A DNA stretch of 64,000 nucleotides from assembly GCA_003278815.1 (NCBI GenBank), contig QCDB01000005.1, positions 1 to 64,000 on the forward strand. The letters are read 5' to 3'. Of the stretch, positions 26,811-37,011 are shown one piece after another. The notes beneath the pieces are model-generated. The model did no database searches and had not been told where the DNA came from. It was given only the letters and a program-made list of their open reading frames with translations. Position 1 is the first letter of the stretch. Each line of letters begins with the position of its first letter. The translations under genes were made by a program, and so were the position numbers. This DNA is from SAR86 cluster bacterium AG-349-I13. GTDB taxonomy: Bacteria > Pseudomonadota > Gammaproteobacteria > Magnimaribacterales > TMED112.

Positions 26811-28155
26811 CAGTCTCAAAAATTTGTCCCCCTTAGACGGAAGATACCAAAATAAAACAAAACAAACACGCGAAATTTTTTCAGAGCATGCTCTCATTAA
26901 GGAGAGGATTAGGGTTGAAATTCAATGGCTCAACTATTTTTTAACTCATTTTAAACCTGAACTTCTATCAGAACAGATAAAGAAAAAAATCAATGCCTTA
27001 GACAAGGATATTTCAGACACCTTGGTTGTAAGAGTTAAAGAAATTGAACACACAACAAATCATGATGTAAAGGCGGTTGAACTTGCTGTTGCAGAACAAT
27101 TTGAACAATCTGAGGAAATCCAAAGTTTAGTGCATATTTTTTTAACATCTGAGGACGTAAATAGCTTGAGTTACGCATTAATGTTAAAAAATGCAAAACT
27201 TGTGCTCATGGAGTGGATCGAACAAATTATTTCAGCTCTAGAAGATTTGGCTGAAAAAAACAAAGAAGTTGCAATGTTGGCAAGAACTCATGGCCAGCCT
27301 GCCTCCCCCACTACTTTAGGCAAAGAATTAAATGTTTTTGCTACGAGATTAAAGAAAGAAAAAAGATCTCTAAGTGAAAAGAATTTTTATGCAAAATGGG
27401 GTGGCGCTACTGCTAATTACAATCCTCACTTGCTTGCTTATCCTGAGGAAGATTGGGTAAATCATTCCAAAGATTTTTTGAGTAATTTGGGTGTTGAGCT
27501 TACGAAGGTAGCAACACAAATAGAACCGCATGATTATATGGCAGATCTTTTTCAAAATATCCAAAGGATAAACAATATTATGCTTGATTTAACCCAAGAT
27601 ATTTGGACTTACATTGCTTTTGATTATTTTTCTCTCAAAATGAAAAAAAATGAGGTTGGTTCATCAACTATGCCTCACAAAGTCAACCCGATTGATTTTG
27701 AAAATGCTGAGGGAAATCTTGGCCTTTCGAATGCAATTTTTAATCATTTAACACATAAATTGACAGTCTCGAGACTACAAAGAGATTTATCTGATTCTAC
27801 TGTCTTGAGAAATATCGGAACTGGATATGGATATTTAGAGATCGCAGTTTCTTCAACGCTTTTGGGGTTATCAAAACTTGAAGCCAATACCTCGAAAATT
27901 TCAACAGATCTTGATGATAGATATGAATTACTGGCAGAAGCTCTACAAAGTTTTTTGAGACTCGAAGGAAAAAAAGACGGTTACGATCAAGTAAAAAAAT
28001 TATCAAGAGGAATGAAAATGGATAAAGATATCTATTTAAAAGCAGTTGAAGACCTCATTGAAAATGAGGATTATAAGGAGATATTAAAAGGACTAACCCC
28101 AAAGGAATACCTGGGTATTGCCAGTCAACTAGCAGAGAAAGATGATGAAATTTAA
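26803..28155 (+). CDS. purB: Adenylosuccinate lyase
   Basis: Two steps of purine synthesis: cleavage of SAICAR and of adenylosuccinate. 450 residues, E. coli-like. Signature GSSTMPHKVNPIDFENAEGN, with the flexible loop carrying the catalytic Ser, plus TSEDVNSLSYALM and RTHGQPASPTTLGKE with the substrate histidine. The start overlaps mnmA and the end overlaps aceB by 14 nt, so the gene is translated within a tightly packed operon. Confidence 0.96.
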   Translation: MNDSLKNLSPLDGRYQNKTKQTREIFSEHALIKERIRVEIQWLNYFLTHFKPELLSEQIKKKINALDKDISDTLVVRVKEIEHTTNHDVKAVELAVAEQFEQSEEIQSLVHIFLTSEDVNSLSYALMLKNAKLVLMEWIEQIISALEDLAEKNKEVAMLARTHGQPASPTTLGKELNVFATRLKKEKRSLSEKNFYAKWGGATANYNPHLLAYPEEDWVNHSKDFLSNLGVELTKVATQIEPHDYMADLFQNIQRINNIMLDLTQDIWTYIAFDYFSLKMKKNEVGSSTMPHKVNPIDFENAEGNLGLSNAIFNHLTHKLTVSRLQRDLSDSTVLRNIGTGYGYLEIAVSSTLLGLSKLEANTSKISTDLDDRYELLAEALQSFLRLEGKKDGYDQVKKLSRGMKMDKDIYLKAVEDLIENEDYKEILKGLTPKEYLGIASQLAEKDDEI

Positions 28156-29716
28156 ATATAAAAACCCCGAAAATACCGAAATTATTTTCACAGATGAAGC
28201 AAATAAATTTGTTCAAGATTTGCACAGCAAATTTAGTTCTAGGATTGAGGATTTACTTGAGGCACGTTTGGAGAAACAAGCAAGATTTAATGCCGGTGAC
28301 TTGCCAGATTTCTTGGATGAAACAAAAGGGGTTAGAAAGAGTGATTGGAAAGTAAGAGATATTCCAGCCGACTTGCTAGATAGAAGAGTTGAAATTACCG
28401 GACCTGTTGATAGAAAAATGATAATAAATGCCCTAAATGCTGATGTAAAAGTCTTCATGGCAGATTTCGAGGACTCATTGAGTCCAACATGGGACAACGT
28501 TGCTAATGGTCAAAAAAATCTATACGACGCCATTAGAAAAACTATTACGTTCGAAAACCCTTTAAATGGAAAGAAATATGCTCTTAATGACGAAACAGCT
28601 ACGTTGATGTGTAGGGTTAGAGGGTTACATTTAAAAGAGAAAGGCATTGAGATTAATAGTGTAAATCCGCACGGATGTTTATGTGATTTTGGTTTTTATC
28701 TTTTTCACAACGCGAAAGAACTAGTCAATAGAGGTTCTGGACCATATTTTTATATACCAAAACTACAAACACATCTTGAGGCACGTCTTTGGAACGAGGT
28801 CATTGACTATGCTGAGGATCAGTTAAATTTGCCCAGAGGGACAGTGAGGGTTACCTGTTTAATTGAAACTTTACCTGCAGTATTTGAAATGGATGAAATT
28901 CTCTTTGAACTTAAAGACCATATTGTTGGATTAAATTGTGGAAGATGGGATTATATTTTTAGTTATATAAAAACTTTTCAAAACCATAGCGATAAGTTGC
29001 TACCAGATAGATATCAAGTCGGCATGGCTCAACCTTTTCTCAATGCTTACTCTCGACTTTTGATTAAGACATGCCATAGAAGAGGAGCATTTGCTATGGG
29101 AGGTATGGCTGCTTTCATCCCATCAAAAGATCCAAAGGAAAATGCGGTAGTAACAGAAAAGGTTCTCAGTGATAAAACGCTTGAAACACAAAATGGGCAT
29201 GATGGCACCTGGATTGCTCACCCGGGTCTAGCAGACATTGCGAACAATGTTTTTTCAAATGCTTTTAAATTTGATAGCACAAACCAACTTCATGTGCTTA
29301 GAGAAGACGATCATGTCACTCAGGCAGATTTAATTGAGCCTTGTGAGGGTGATTTCACAGAGGAATGCTTCCGAACAAATATAAGAGTAACATTGCGTTA
29401 TATTGAAGCATGGTTGAGAGGTATAGGGTGTGTGCCTATTTATGGATTAATGGAAGACGCTGCAACTGCTGAAATTTCACGGAGTTCTCTCTGGCAGTTG
29501 GTCAAGCATAATGTGCAGCTTGATACTGGATTAATGTCTTCAAAAGACACATTTGAAAAACTTTTAGATGAAGAATACAATGTTGTCCTAGAAGAGGTTG
29601 GGCAAGACTCTTTGAATTCAGGGAAGTTTATTGAAGCCAAATCTTTACTCAAAGATTTGGTGTTGAGCGATGAATTAACTGATTTCCTCACACTGCCCGC
29701 ATATAGGAGTATATAA
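28142..29716 (+). CDS. aceB: Malate synthase A
   Basis: Condenses glyoxylate with acetyl-CoA to malate, the second glyoxylate-shunt step. 524 residues, the size of the A isoform. Metal- and substrate-site blocks: FMADFEDSLSPTW, IETLPAVFEMDEIL, GLNCGRWDYIFSYI and GMAAFIPSKDP, with HPGLADIA toward the C-terminus. ATGs at 28142 and 28145 are adjacent; I use the first. Overlaps purB and is followed by aceA with no intergenic base. Confidence 0.95.
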   Translation: MMKFKYKNPENTEIIFTDEANKFVQDLHSKFSSRIEDLLEARLEKQARFNAGDLPDFLDETKGVRKSDWKVRDIPADLLDRRVEITGPVDRKMIINALNADVKVFMADFEDSLSPTWDNVANGQKNLYDAIRKTITFENPLNGKKYALNDETATLMCRVRGLHLKEKGIEINSVNPHGCLCDFGFYLFHNAKELVNRGSGPYFYIPKLQTHLEARLWNEVIDYAEDQLNLPRGTVRVTCLIETLPAVFEMDEILFELKDHIVGLNCGRWDYIFSYIKTFQNHSDKLLPDRYQVGMAQPFLNAYSRLLIKTCHRRGAFAMGGMAAFIPSKDPKENAVVTEKVLSDKTLETQNGHDGTWIAHPGLADIANNVFSNAFKFDSTNQLHVLREDDHVTQADLIEPCEGDFTEECFRTNIRVTLRYIEAWLRGIGCVPIYGLMEDAATAEISRSSLWQLVKHNVQLDTGLMSSKDTFEKLLDEEYNVVLEEVGQDSLNSGKFIEAKSLLKDLVLSDELTDFLTLPAYRSI

Positions 29717-30997
29717 ATGAATTTAAGCGACCAGGTTGCAGTTTTAGAAAAAGATTGGGCCGAAAATCCAAGGTGGAAGCACGTTAAAAGACCTTATACA
29801 GCCGAAGAAGTTGTTAAGTTGAGAGGTTCTCTACAACCTGAATGTACATTAGCAAGAAAAGGTGCAGAAAAGCTATGGAAATATCTTTTTACTGAGGATT
29901 ATATCAACTGTCTAGGTGCTTTGACTGGTGGTCAAGCTGTTCAGCAAGTTAAAGCTGGTGTTAAGGCAATATACCTCTCAGGCTGGCAAGTTGCAGCAGA
30001 CAATAACTCAGCCGGAACAATGTACCCAGATCAATCGCTTTATCCTGTAGATTCTGTACCAAAAGTTATATCCAGAATAAATAATGCATTTCGAAGGGCA
30101 GACCAAATAGAATGGATGAATACCAATGGAAAGCCAAAAGTAGACTATTTTGCTCCCATTATCGCTGATGCTGAAGCCGGCTTTGGTGGAAACTTAAATG
30201 CATTTGAATTAATGAAAAAAATGATTGCTGCTGGTGCAGCAGGAGTACATTTTGAAGATCAATTAGCAAGTGTCAAAAAATGCGGACATCTAGGTGGAAA
30301 AGTTTTAGTTCCTACTCAAGAGGCTGTTCAAAAACTTATTGCGGCAAGGCTTGCTGCAGATGTATCAGGCACACCTACAATTCTAGTAGCAAGGACAGAT
30401 GCCGACGCTGCTGACTTAGTTACTTCAGATATCGATCCTGTGGATAAGCCTTTTTTAACAGGTGAGAGAACTTCTGAAGGTTTCTTTAGGAGTAATGCTG
30501 GATTAGATCAAGCAATTGCTAGAGGCTTGGCTTATGCGCCCTACTCTGATCTTGTATGGTGTGAAACTTCAAAACCTGATCTTGAACAAGCTAAAACTTT
30601 TGCTGAGGCAATTAAGAAAGACCATCCAGAAATCATGTTGGCTTATAACTGTTCCCCTTCCTTTAACTGGAAAAAGAATCTTGACGAACAGACTATTGCT
30701 AAATTTCAAAAAGAACTTGGAGCAATGGGTTATAAATTTCAATTCATTACACTTGCCGGAATACATTCTATGTGGCACAGCATGTTCAGTTTATCCAAAG
30801 AATATGTAGCTGAGGGCATGTCAGCCTATGTAAAATTACAAGAGCAAGAATTTGCTGATGCTGACAAAGGCTATACTTTTGTATCTCATCAGCAAGAAGT
30901 CGGAACTGGATATTTCGATGCTGTAAATAACTGTATTCAAGGAGAAGAAAGTTCGACTTCAGCCTTGCGAGGTTCTACAGAAGAGGATCAATTTTAG
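29717..30997 (+). CDS. aceA: Isocitrate lyase
   Basis: Cleaves isocitrate to glyoxylate and succinate. 426 residues. Signature loop [13 protein letters not shown] carries the catalytic cysteine. Also visible are [13 protein letters not shown], the metal-binding ADAEAGFGG and the [10 protein letters not shown] block, with [15 protein letters not shown] near the C-terminus. The start codon follows the aceB stop directly. Its presence with aceB shows a complete glyoxylate bypass for growth on fatty acids or acetate. Confidence 0.96.
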   Translation: MNLSDQVAVLEKDWAENPRWKHVKRPYTAEEVVKLRGSLQPECTLARKGAEKLWKYLFTEDYINCLGALTGGQAVQQVKAGVKAIYLSGWQVAADNNSAGTMYPDQSLYPVDSVPKVISRINNAFRRADQIEWMNTNGKPKVDYFAPIIADAEAGFGGNLNAFELMKKMIAAGAAGVHFEDQLASVKKCGHLGGKVLVPTQEAVQKLIAARLAADVSGTPTILVARTDADAADLVTSDIDPVDKPFLTGERTSEGFFRSNAGLDQAIARGLAYAPYSDLVWCETSKPDLEQAKTFAEAIKKDHPEIMLAYNCSPSFNWKKNLDEQTIAKFQKELGAMGYKFQFITLAGIHSMWHSMFSLSKEYVAEGMSAYVKLQEQEFADADKGYTFVSHQQEVGTGYFDAVNNCIQGEESSTSALRGSTEEDQF

Positions 30998-31063
30998 AAA
31001 AAATCTTTCTCTTAGCTTGCAGTTTTTCCAGGTTATTTTAAAGTAAATCTTTTAGGAGAAAAT

Positions 31064-31687
31064 ATGTTGAATTTCAAAAATTTAGTTTTAACTTCAGTTT
31101 TTATTGCTGGTTCACTTTTTGCTGATAATCATGGTGCGATGAAAGCAAAAAAAGACGGTTATAGTGTAGATTGGCAAATTAAAGCCTTTTCAAGCGCAGC
31201 ACCTGATTTTATTGCCGATTATGCAACTGTAATTGGTGTAGACGGTAGCGTGTTGAAAGAGGGAACAAACGGCTGGACATGTGAGTCTTTCATGCCAATG
31301 CCAGAAGGTGGTTTTCCTAGTGCCCACCATGCAGCACCTGCATGTTCTGATAAGAATGCAGTAGCATGGGCCACAGCTTATAAGGCTAATGAAGTCCCAA
31401 AACTTGAGGCTGACGGTTGGATTTGGATGTTACATGGTGATTTAGGAGTGGATAACTTTACTCTTGGCACAGATGGACAGAAAGATGCTGGTCATGAACA
31501 TTATATTGAATCTGGACCGCACATGATGTTGATGCCAAAAGATCCTTCTTCTCTTGACGGATTATCAACTGATTACACAACTGGTGGACCATATGTAATG
31601 TACAGTGGTACGCCTTATGTACATATGATGATTCCACTTGAAAATTATTACGATTATCAACCAGAATCAAATCCAAAAAATAACTAA
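31064..31687 (+). CDS. Exported protein, family unknown
   Basis: 207 residues with a signal peptide (MLNFKNLVLTSVFIAGSLFA) and probable cleavage before DNHGAM. The mature part is rich in aromatic, Gly, His and Met residues: FMPMPEGGFPSAHHAAPAC, SGPHMMLMPKDPSSL and YSGTPYVHMMIPLENYYDY. Two cysteines could form a disulfide. A strong ribosome binding site (TTTAGGAGAAA) fits good expression. The His/Met content would be compatible with metal binding, but this is only a guess. Followed by a terminator at 31707. Confidence 0.75.
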   Translation: MLNFKNLVLTSVFIAGSLFADNHGAMKAKKDGYSVDWQIKAFSSAAPDFIADYATVIGVDGSVLKEGTNGWTCESFMPMPEGGFPSAHHAAPACSDKNAVAWATAYKANEVPKLEADGWIWMLHGDLGVDNFTLGTDGQKDAGHEHYIESGPHMMLMPKDPSSLDGLSTDYTTGGPYVMYSGTPYVHMMIPLENYYDYQPESNPKNN

Positions 31688-31706
31688 TTTTATTTTTTTT
31701 ACTTAT

Positions 31707-31734
31707 AAAGCCGCTTTAAATAGCGGCTTTTTTT
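31707..31734 (+). terminator. Intrinsic terminator
   Basis: Perfect 9-bp stem AAAGCCGCT / AGCGGCTTT (31707-31715 and 31722-31730) with a 6-nt loop TTAAAT and a run of seven T. It ends the transcript of the exported protein and lies 24 nt before the FG-GAP lipoprotein start. The clearest terminator in the window. Confidence 0.92.
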
Positions 31735-31757
31735 ATGTATATTTTCGAGACAGTTAT

Positions 31758-33563
31758 ATGAAAAAATTTAATGCCTTCGTAATAATTTTTTTACTATCTG
31801 CTTGCAGTGGAGGTGGTGGATCAAGTGATGATTCGTCACCTGAATCAATTCCACTTTCTATCAACGTAACAAATTTTTCCTCTAATCTAAAAAGCTATGA
31901 AGCAACACAATTAACGATATCAGCAAACTATAATTGTAATTTTAATATCTCAAGTAATGATATTTATTGGATGACAACATCTGATAATAAAACGTTCAAC
32001 TATCGTGCTCCAATAACACTCCTAAATGAAGAACTATTTAATCTTTCAGTAAATACAATTCCATCAATAAATTGTCCTTCTGGCTCTCTTGATCTTACCC
32101 ACAATGTTTCCAGAGATGAGGCTTCTTTAAAGTATGTGCCCTCACCTGAGCCCTACAACTACGCTGAATTGAAAACTGATTATTTTGCTTCACATGATTT
32201 AGGTTTTGGGGGTCTTAGTATTACTGATCGATATTCGGCCACGATATGTTATCCAACACCTGAGGATTGTGAGACTTATGAAAATGAACTATTTGGGCAA
32301 GATGCTCACAATATGGCAACAGGTGATTTCAATGGAGATGGTTTTGAGGATATGGTTATTGCTTGGGCAATTTTTCCTCATACGATTGAGCTTGATCAAA
32401 AAATAAATGCACCCGTAAATATTTATTTGAACGATGGCCAAGGCAACTTATATGAGGACTTAACAATCTTTGAAAATGATATTGCACCAACTCATCCGTT
32501 TGCATATAGGCTTGTCATTGCTGATTTTAATGATGACGGAACAGACGATGTTTTTGCAGGATCAATGGGCTTATCTTACAGAGATCCTGACTATGCTAAT
32601 AACTTTATATTGCCGTATCCTGACCTTCTTCTTTTGAGTGATTCATCCGGAAAAATGATCGATGCTTCAGCTAATATTGACGATCAAAATAATGGTGAAG
32701 GCAAAGAATGTGGATTCAGTCATGATGCCAGCGGCGGCGATTTTGACAATGATGGTGATATAGATATTTTTGCTTGTAATATCCTTTTGGTGAATGATGG
32801 CTCAGCAAATTTTGCTTTTCATGAAACGCTTGGTCGAAGCCTACAATTTTCTTATGGCAACCCAATGAGCAGCCTTATGGTTGACTTAAATAACGACGAT
32901 TATGATGACTTAGTTTTTTGGAATTTTGATAATAGGTCAGAAGATTTTACCGAAGAAGGTTTTGTATTATTAAGCAATGGTACAGCAGACTTGAATAATT
33001 GGACTTTGCTTGAGTTACCAGAGGGCCCCTTTGGCCGCAATCACAATAAATTCAATCATGCTGTGTGGGGTGATATTAATAACGATGGGTATAATGATAT
33101 AGTTGTCGCAATTACACGAGATTTGCCTTATTACGAGGGTGCTTATATTCAGATATTAATAGGAGATGGTACTGGGAATATGGCAGATGTAACTAGTTCA
33201 AACTTTAGTGATCAACCTAGAGCAGCAACTCACCACGGTGAGGGAAATATTTATTTAAGAGATTTTGATAATGATGGGGATTTAGATATTTTTCATTCAA
33301 CAAGGGATTTTGCCTCAGATTTGCATGGCGCCCATATAGCTATAAATGACGGAAATGGAACTTTTAATTCCATGGTTGAAAGCGTTTTTCCTCAAAAACC
33401 TAGAGCTAATGAATATGATAATAATCATTATCTCTTTAAGGGTCTACCAATAAATCTTGATAATGAGGGTTGTTTAGATTTAATTTCATCCTCAGATAGC
33501 TGGATGAATGAAAGTACTACCAAAAACTACTTATTTAGTCTTATTAATATTAGATGTGATTGA
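31758..33563 (+). CDS. FG-GAP/VCBS repeat lipoprotein
   Basis: 601 residues. The start ATG at 31758 gives a lipoprotein signal MKKFNAFVIIFLLSAC, lipidated at Cys16; the frame is open upstream to 31638 but that part crosses the terminator. After a Gly/Ser linker and an N-terminal domain (about 30-175) come seven FG-GAP-like calcium-binding repeats, for example GDFNGDGFEDMVIAW, ADFNDDGTDDVFAG, GDFDNDGDIDIFAC, GDINNDGYNDIVVA and RDFDNDGDLDIF. Seven repeats fit a closed seven-bladed beta-propeller. Likely surface or periplasmic binding; ligand unknown. Confidence 0.85.
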   Translation: MKKFNAFVIIFLLSACSGGGGSSDDSSPESIPLSINVTNFSSNLKSYEATQLTISANYNCNFNISSNDIYWMTTSDNKTFNYRAPITLLNEELFNLSVNTIPSINCPSGSLDLTHNVSRDEASLKYVPSPEPYNYAELKTDYFASHDLGFGGLSITDRYSATICYPTPEDCETYENELFGQDAHNMATGDFNGDGFEDMVIAWAIFPHTIELDQKINAPVNIYLNDGQGNLYEDLTIFENDIAPTHPFAYRLVIADFNDDGTDDVFAGSMGLSYRDPDYANNFILPYPDLLLLSDSSGKMIDASANIDDQNNGEGKECGFSHDASGGDFDNDGDIDIFACNILLVNDGSANFAFHETLGRSLQFSYGNPMSSLMVDLNNDDYDDLVFWNFDNRSEDFTEEGFVLLSNGTADLNNWTLLELPEGPFGRNHNKFNHAVWGDINNDGYNDIVVAITRDLPYYEGAYIQILIGDGTGNMADVTSSNFSDQPRAATHHGEGNIYLRDFDNDGDLDIFHSTRDFASDLHGAHIAINDGNGTFNSMVESVFPQKPRANEYDNNHYLFKGLPINLDNEGCLDLISSSDSWMNESTTKNYLFSLINIRCD

Positions 33564-33567
33564 AAAG

Positions 33568-33726
33568 TTATTCTTTAACTTTACCGCAAACCTGGCAAGC
33601 TTCACCTTTTGATAAATAAACCCCACCACAGCTTGGGCTTAAGGGTTTGTTCCTTAATATCAAACCAATTGCCATCCCACAAATTGATAAGGCAACTATT
33701 ACAAAAGCTAAAATGGCGTTAATCAT
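33568..33726 (-). CDS. nqrM: Na+-NQR maturation protein NqrM (52 aa)
   Basis: A short gene at the end of the nqr operon. It starts inside the apbE stop (ATGA overlap) and encodes 52 residues: one membrane helix (about 4-24), then a cysteine motif PSCGGVYLSKGEACQVCGKV with Cys33, Cys44 and Cys47. This layout, helix plus SCGG plus a terminal Cys pair, is that of NqrM (DUF539), needed to insert the Fe centre held by NqrD/NqrE, and known nqr operons place it after apbE. It is shorter than most NqrM proteins. The assignment rests on motif and position. It converges on the FG-GAP gene 4 nt away. Confidence 0.82.
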   Translation of the reverse strand: MINAILAFVIVALSICGMAIGLILRNKPLSPSCGGVYLSKGEACQVCGKVKE

Positions 33727-34520
33727 AGGGATATCATACTCCAATTAGTTGATTGAATGGAATCACCATTATTCGTTATGAAAAATACTTCTAAGTTATT
33801 TTTTTCTGCAATATCCAGTCCCTTTTCTTCACCCAGGACGTATAAAGCTGTTGCCCATGCATCTGCTGAGGCAGCATCACTTGTTGCCACTGTTACAGAT
33901 ATTAAATCTCTTGGACCTTTCCCCCATATGTGGTTTGGTTCACGATATTCTCCTGAAGTTGCTATTGAAACACCTTCTGAGGGGACATTAAACGCGAGAT
34001 AGGGACTTTTTTTACTATTTGTTGGCCTTTCTATACCAAAAATCCATTTATCGCTAAATTTCGACCCTTTTGCTCTAATTTCTCCACCAATTTCAATGAA
34101 ATAATTGTTTACGCCATTTTTCTCCAAAAGTTCAGCAATTCTATCGATTGCATATCCTTTTCCAATTGCTGAGAAATCAAAACCATTTGCATCATTTGGT
34201 GAAAATGCACCCTCACTGAGGTTGCTTATTTCATCAGATAAATTAAAAAGATCTCTAAACTCATTAGACCAGGCCCTCTTTGGATCTTTATTTATAAGTG
34301 AAATTTCAGATGTTGGTTTGTAAGTTGAGAAGACATAATCAATTCTATTCAACTCGTCTATTATGTCAGTGTTTAAAAAACTATAACTTTTATTTTCAGC
34401 TATTTTTATTGAGTAGGTTGTGCCATAAATCTCCCCTCCAAAATTTTGCACTATTGGAGTAGAGCAACTAGTTATTACCAATAAGGTGAGAAGACCTAAT
34501 GTTCTAGCCACCAAAGTCAT
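33723..34520 (-). CDS. apbE: FAD:protein FMN transferase ApbE
   Basis: Attaches FMN through a phosphoester bond to the threonines of NqrB and NqrC. About 265 residues with a lipoprotein signal ([12 protein letters not shown]). ApbE landmarks: [66 protein letters not shown]. The ATG at 34520 overlaps the nqrF end by 17 nt; an in-frame TTG precedes it. The SGAT acceptor motifs it needs are present in NqrB and NqrC. Confidence 0.94.
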   Translation of the reverse strand: MTLVARTLGLLTLLVITSCSTPIVQNFGGEIYGTTYSIKIAENKSYSFLNTDIIDELNRIDYVFSTYKPTSEISLINKDPKRAWSNEFRDLFNLSDEISNLSEGAFSPNDANGFDFSAIGKGYAIDRIAELLEKNGVNNYFIEIGGEIRAKGSKFSDKWIFGIERPTNSKKSPYLAFNVPSEGVSIATSGEYREPNHIWGKGPRDLISVTVATSDAASADAWATALYVLGEEKGLDIAEKNNLEVFFITNNGDSIQSTNWSMISL

Positions 34521-35727
34521 CAAGCATTATATTTTCTGGCTCGACGCCAAGGTCTGTCAGCATTTTAATACAGCTGGAATTCATCATTGGTGGGCCACAT
34601 AAGTAATATTCACAATCTTCAGGAGCATCATGGTTAGCGAGATATTCATTCTCGGTAACCTGATGAATGAAACCTGTTAATCCTTCCCAATTATCCTCAG
34701 GCAATGCATCGGATAATGCTATGTGGAAGGAGAAGTTTTCATGCTCTTCTGCAAGTTTCTCAAACTCTTCCTTATAGAAAATCTCTTTCATGCTTCGAGC
34801 ACCATACCAGTAGGAAATTTTTCGATTGGAATTTAATCTAATTAATTGATCAAATATGTGTGATCTCATTGGGGCCATACCAGCGCCACCACCAATAAAG
34901 ACCATTTCATTTTCTGTTTCTCTTGCAAAGAATTCTCCAAAAGGACCAAAGACTCTAACTTTATCACCCGGTTTTAGACTAAAGACATACGAAGACATTA
35001 CACCAGGAGGAAAGTCTGTACCTGGAGGTGGTGAGGCCACTCTAATATTAAATTTCAGCACTCCTTCTTCAAGTGGAAAATTCGCCATGGAGTAGGCTCT
35101 TATTAATGGTTCAGGATTGGTTGCGACATTATCCCAAATTTTAAATCTATCCCAGTCTTCATGATATTCCTCAGCGATGTCAAAATCTTTATAATTGATT
35201 GCATCAAATGCAGGTGCTTCAAGCTGTACGTATCCACCTGCTTTAAACTTTACATTTTCACCCTCAGGTAATTTCAGAACTAATTCTTTAATAAAAGTGG
35301 CAACATTATCATTAGAGATAACTTCACATTCCCATTCTTTTACACCAAATACCTCTTCAGGGATTTGGATCTTCATATCACCTTTCACAGCAACTTGACA
35401 TGACAGACGCCAATTTTCTGTTTGTTGTTTATAATTAAAATGAGACTGTTCTGTAGAAAGTATCGACCCCCCACCATCAGTAACTTGGCATTTACATTCG
35501 GCACAAGTACCACCTCCTCCACAAGCTGAAGCAAGGTAAATATTTTTTGACGCTAATGTGCTCAGAAGTTTACCTCCAGCAGGAACTTTAATGCTTTTTT
35601 CAGGATCCCCATTTATTTCAATCATCACTTCGCCAGTTGAAACTAATTGCGATCTCGCAAACATCACAAAGGCCACAAGCAGCGAAACAATTAATGTAAA
35701 AGACAATATACCTAGATAAATATCCAT
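34504..35727 (-). CDS. nqrF: Na+-NQR subunit F
   Basis: NADH-oxidising subunit of the sodium-pumping NADH:quinone oxidoreductase, 407 residues. N-terminal membrane helix (4-24), a 2Fe-2S ferredoxin domain with Cys69, Cys75, Cys78 and Cys110, then the FAD domain ([10 protein letters not shown]) and the NADH domain ([26 protein letters not shown]). Its start shares one base with the nqrE stop. Confidence 0.97.
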   Translation of the reverse strand: MDIYLGILSFTLIVSLLVAFVMFARSQLVSTGEVMIEINGDPEKSIKVPAGGKLLSTLASKNIYLASACGGGGTCAECKCQVTDGGGSILSTEQSHFNYKQQTENWRLSCQVAVKGDMKIQIPEEVFGVKEWECEVISNDNVATFIKELVLKLPEGENVKFKAGGYVQLEAPAFDAINYKDFDIAEEYHEDWDRFKIWDNVATNPEPLIRAYSMANFPLEEGVLKFNIRVASPPPGTDFPPGVMSSYVFSLKPGDKVRVFGPFGEFFARETENEMVFIGGGAGMAPMRSHIFDQLIRLNSNRKISYWYGARSMKEIFYKEEFEKLAEEHENFSFHIALSDALPEDNWEGLTGFIHQVTENEYLANHDAPEDCEYYLCGPPMMNSSCIKMLTDLGVEPENIMLDDFGG

Positions 35728-36335
35728 TAGAGCAGGATCCCTCCGAACGACATAAAACCAAAACTCATCAAACCAACTATTATAAAAGTTATACCTAGTC
35801 CTCTTAACCCCTCTGGTATATCACTGTATTTTAACTTTTCTCTGATTCCTGCCAAGAGCACAATTGCCAAAGCCCATCCAAACCCTGCACCAAATCCATA
35901 AACCACGCTTTCGGAAAAGTTATAGTTCTTTTCAATCATAAAAAGTGAGGCCCCTAAAATAGCACAGTTAACTGTGATCAATGGTAAGAATATACCTAAA
36001 GCATTGTAAAGTGCTGGAACGTACTTATCCAAAAACATCTCAAGTATTTGTACCGCAGCAGCGATAACCCCAATATAAGTTATTAAACCAACAAATTTCA
36101 GATTAGTATTTTCTAAACCTGCCCAAGACAATGCACCCTCTTTTAACACAAAATTGTAAATCAAATTATTCAAAGGAACGGTTATAGTCAATACAACAAT
36201 TACTGCTATACCTAAGCCAAAAGCAGCCTTTACCTGTTTCGAAATTGCAAAGAATGTGCACATACCAAGAAATAGTGATAGCGCTATGTTCTCGATAAAT
36301 ACTGTTCTTACAAATAAACTTAGCAAATCAGCCAC
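35727..36335 (-). CDS. nqrE: Na+-NQR subunit E
   Basis: 202-residue integral membrane subunit, six helices, forming with NqrD the intramembrane Fe-centre site. Family blocks: [19 protein letters not shown] near the N-terminus and [16 protein letters not shown] in the middle, with the two conserved cysteines at positions expected for Fe ligation. Overlaps nqrD by 8 nt. Confidence 0.97.
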   Translation of the reverse strand: MADLLSLFVRTVFIENIALSLFLGMCTFFAISKQVKAAFGLGIAVIVVLTITVPLNNLIYNFVLKEGALSWAGLENTNLKFVGLITYIGVIAAAVQILEMFLDKYVPALYNALGIFLPLITVNCAILGASLFMIEKNYNFSESVVYGFGAGFGWALAIVLLAGIREKLKYSDIPEGLRGLGITFIIVGLMSFGFMSFGGILL

Positions 36336-37011
36336 TTTGCACCTCTTTTTTTACAGTTAATGGTTTAAAAGTATGAGCTTTGAGTGGATTTTCAACCTCT
36401 TCAACTTGGCTTTTACTAAAAGATCTGATTACCCAAATCATTATTCCAATAATGATGAATGAGCTAGGTGGTAACAGTAAAAAATTATTTACTTGATAGC
36501 TTTCAGGCATTACTTGCAAACCAAAGAAAGTGCCATTGCCAAAAATTTCTCTCACAGTTGCAACAACCAGTAGCACGAAGCTATAACCTAAACCATTCCC
36601 AAAACCATCGAGCATACTTTTGATTGGTGGATTTTTCATGGCATATGCCTCAGCTCTACCCATGACTATACAGTTTGTGATGATTAGACCAACGAAAACC
36701 GATAGTTCTTTACTTGCTTCATATGCATAAGCTTTTAGTAACTCATCAACAATAATCACTAACGAGGAAATAATCGTCATTTGGACAATAATTCTTATGC
36801 TATCAGGTATGTAATGCCTGATAAGAGAAATAAAAAAGTTAGAGAGCGTTATAACAGATGTTAAGGCAATACACATTATTAAGGTTACATCCATTTTTAC
36901 TGTGACAGCTAAAGCTGAACATATACCTAAGATTTGAAGTGCAATAGGATTATTTTCAATAATTGGTGTAAACAGAAGTTTTCTAGTTTCTTTAGCTGGT
37001 ATAGCTTTCAT
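36328..37011 (-). CDS. nqrD: Na+-NQR subunit D
   Basis: 227-residue membrane subunit related to NqrE in inverted topology. Blocks [19 protein letters not shown] and [20 protein letters not shown] are family signatures and each contains a conserved Cys (Fe centre with NqrE). The C-terminal 25 residues are a soluble tail. Overlaps nqrC by 4 nt. Confidence 0.97.
   Translation of the reverse strand: MKAIPAKETRKLLFTPIIENNPIALQILGICSALAVTVKMDVTLIMCIALTSVITLSNFFISLIRHYIPDSIRIIVQMTIISSLVIIVDELLKAYAYEASKELSVFVGLIITNCIVMGRAEAYAMKNPPIKSMLDGFGNGLGYSFVLLVVATVREIFGNGTFFGLQVMPESYQVNNFLLLPPSSFIIIGIMIWVIRSFSKSQVEEVENPLKAHTFKPLTVKKEVQSG

Noticed and set aside
31638-31757. N-terminal 40-residue extension of the FG-GAP protein
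   Set aside because: It crosses the 31707-31734 terminator and the end of the previous gene, while the ATG at 31758 gives a perfect lipoprotein signal.
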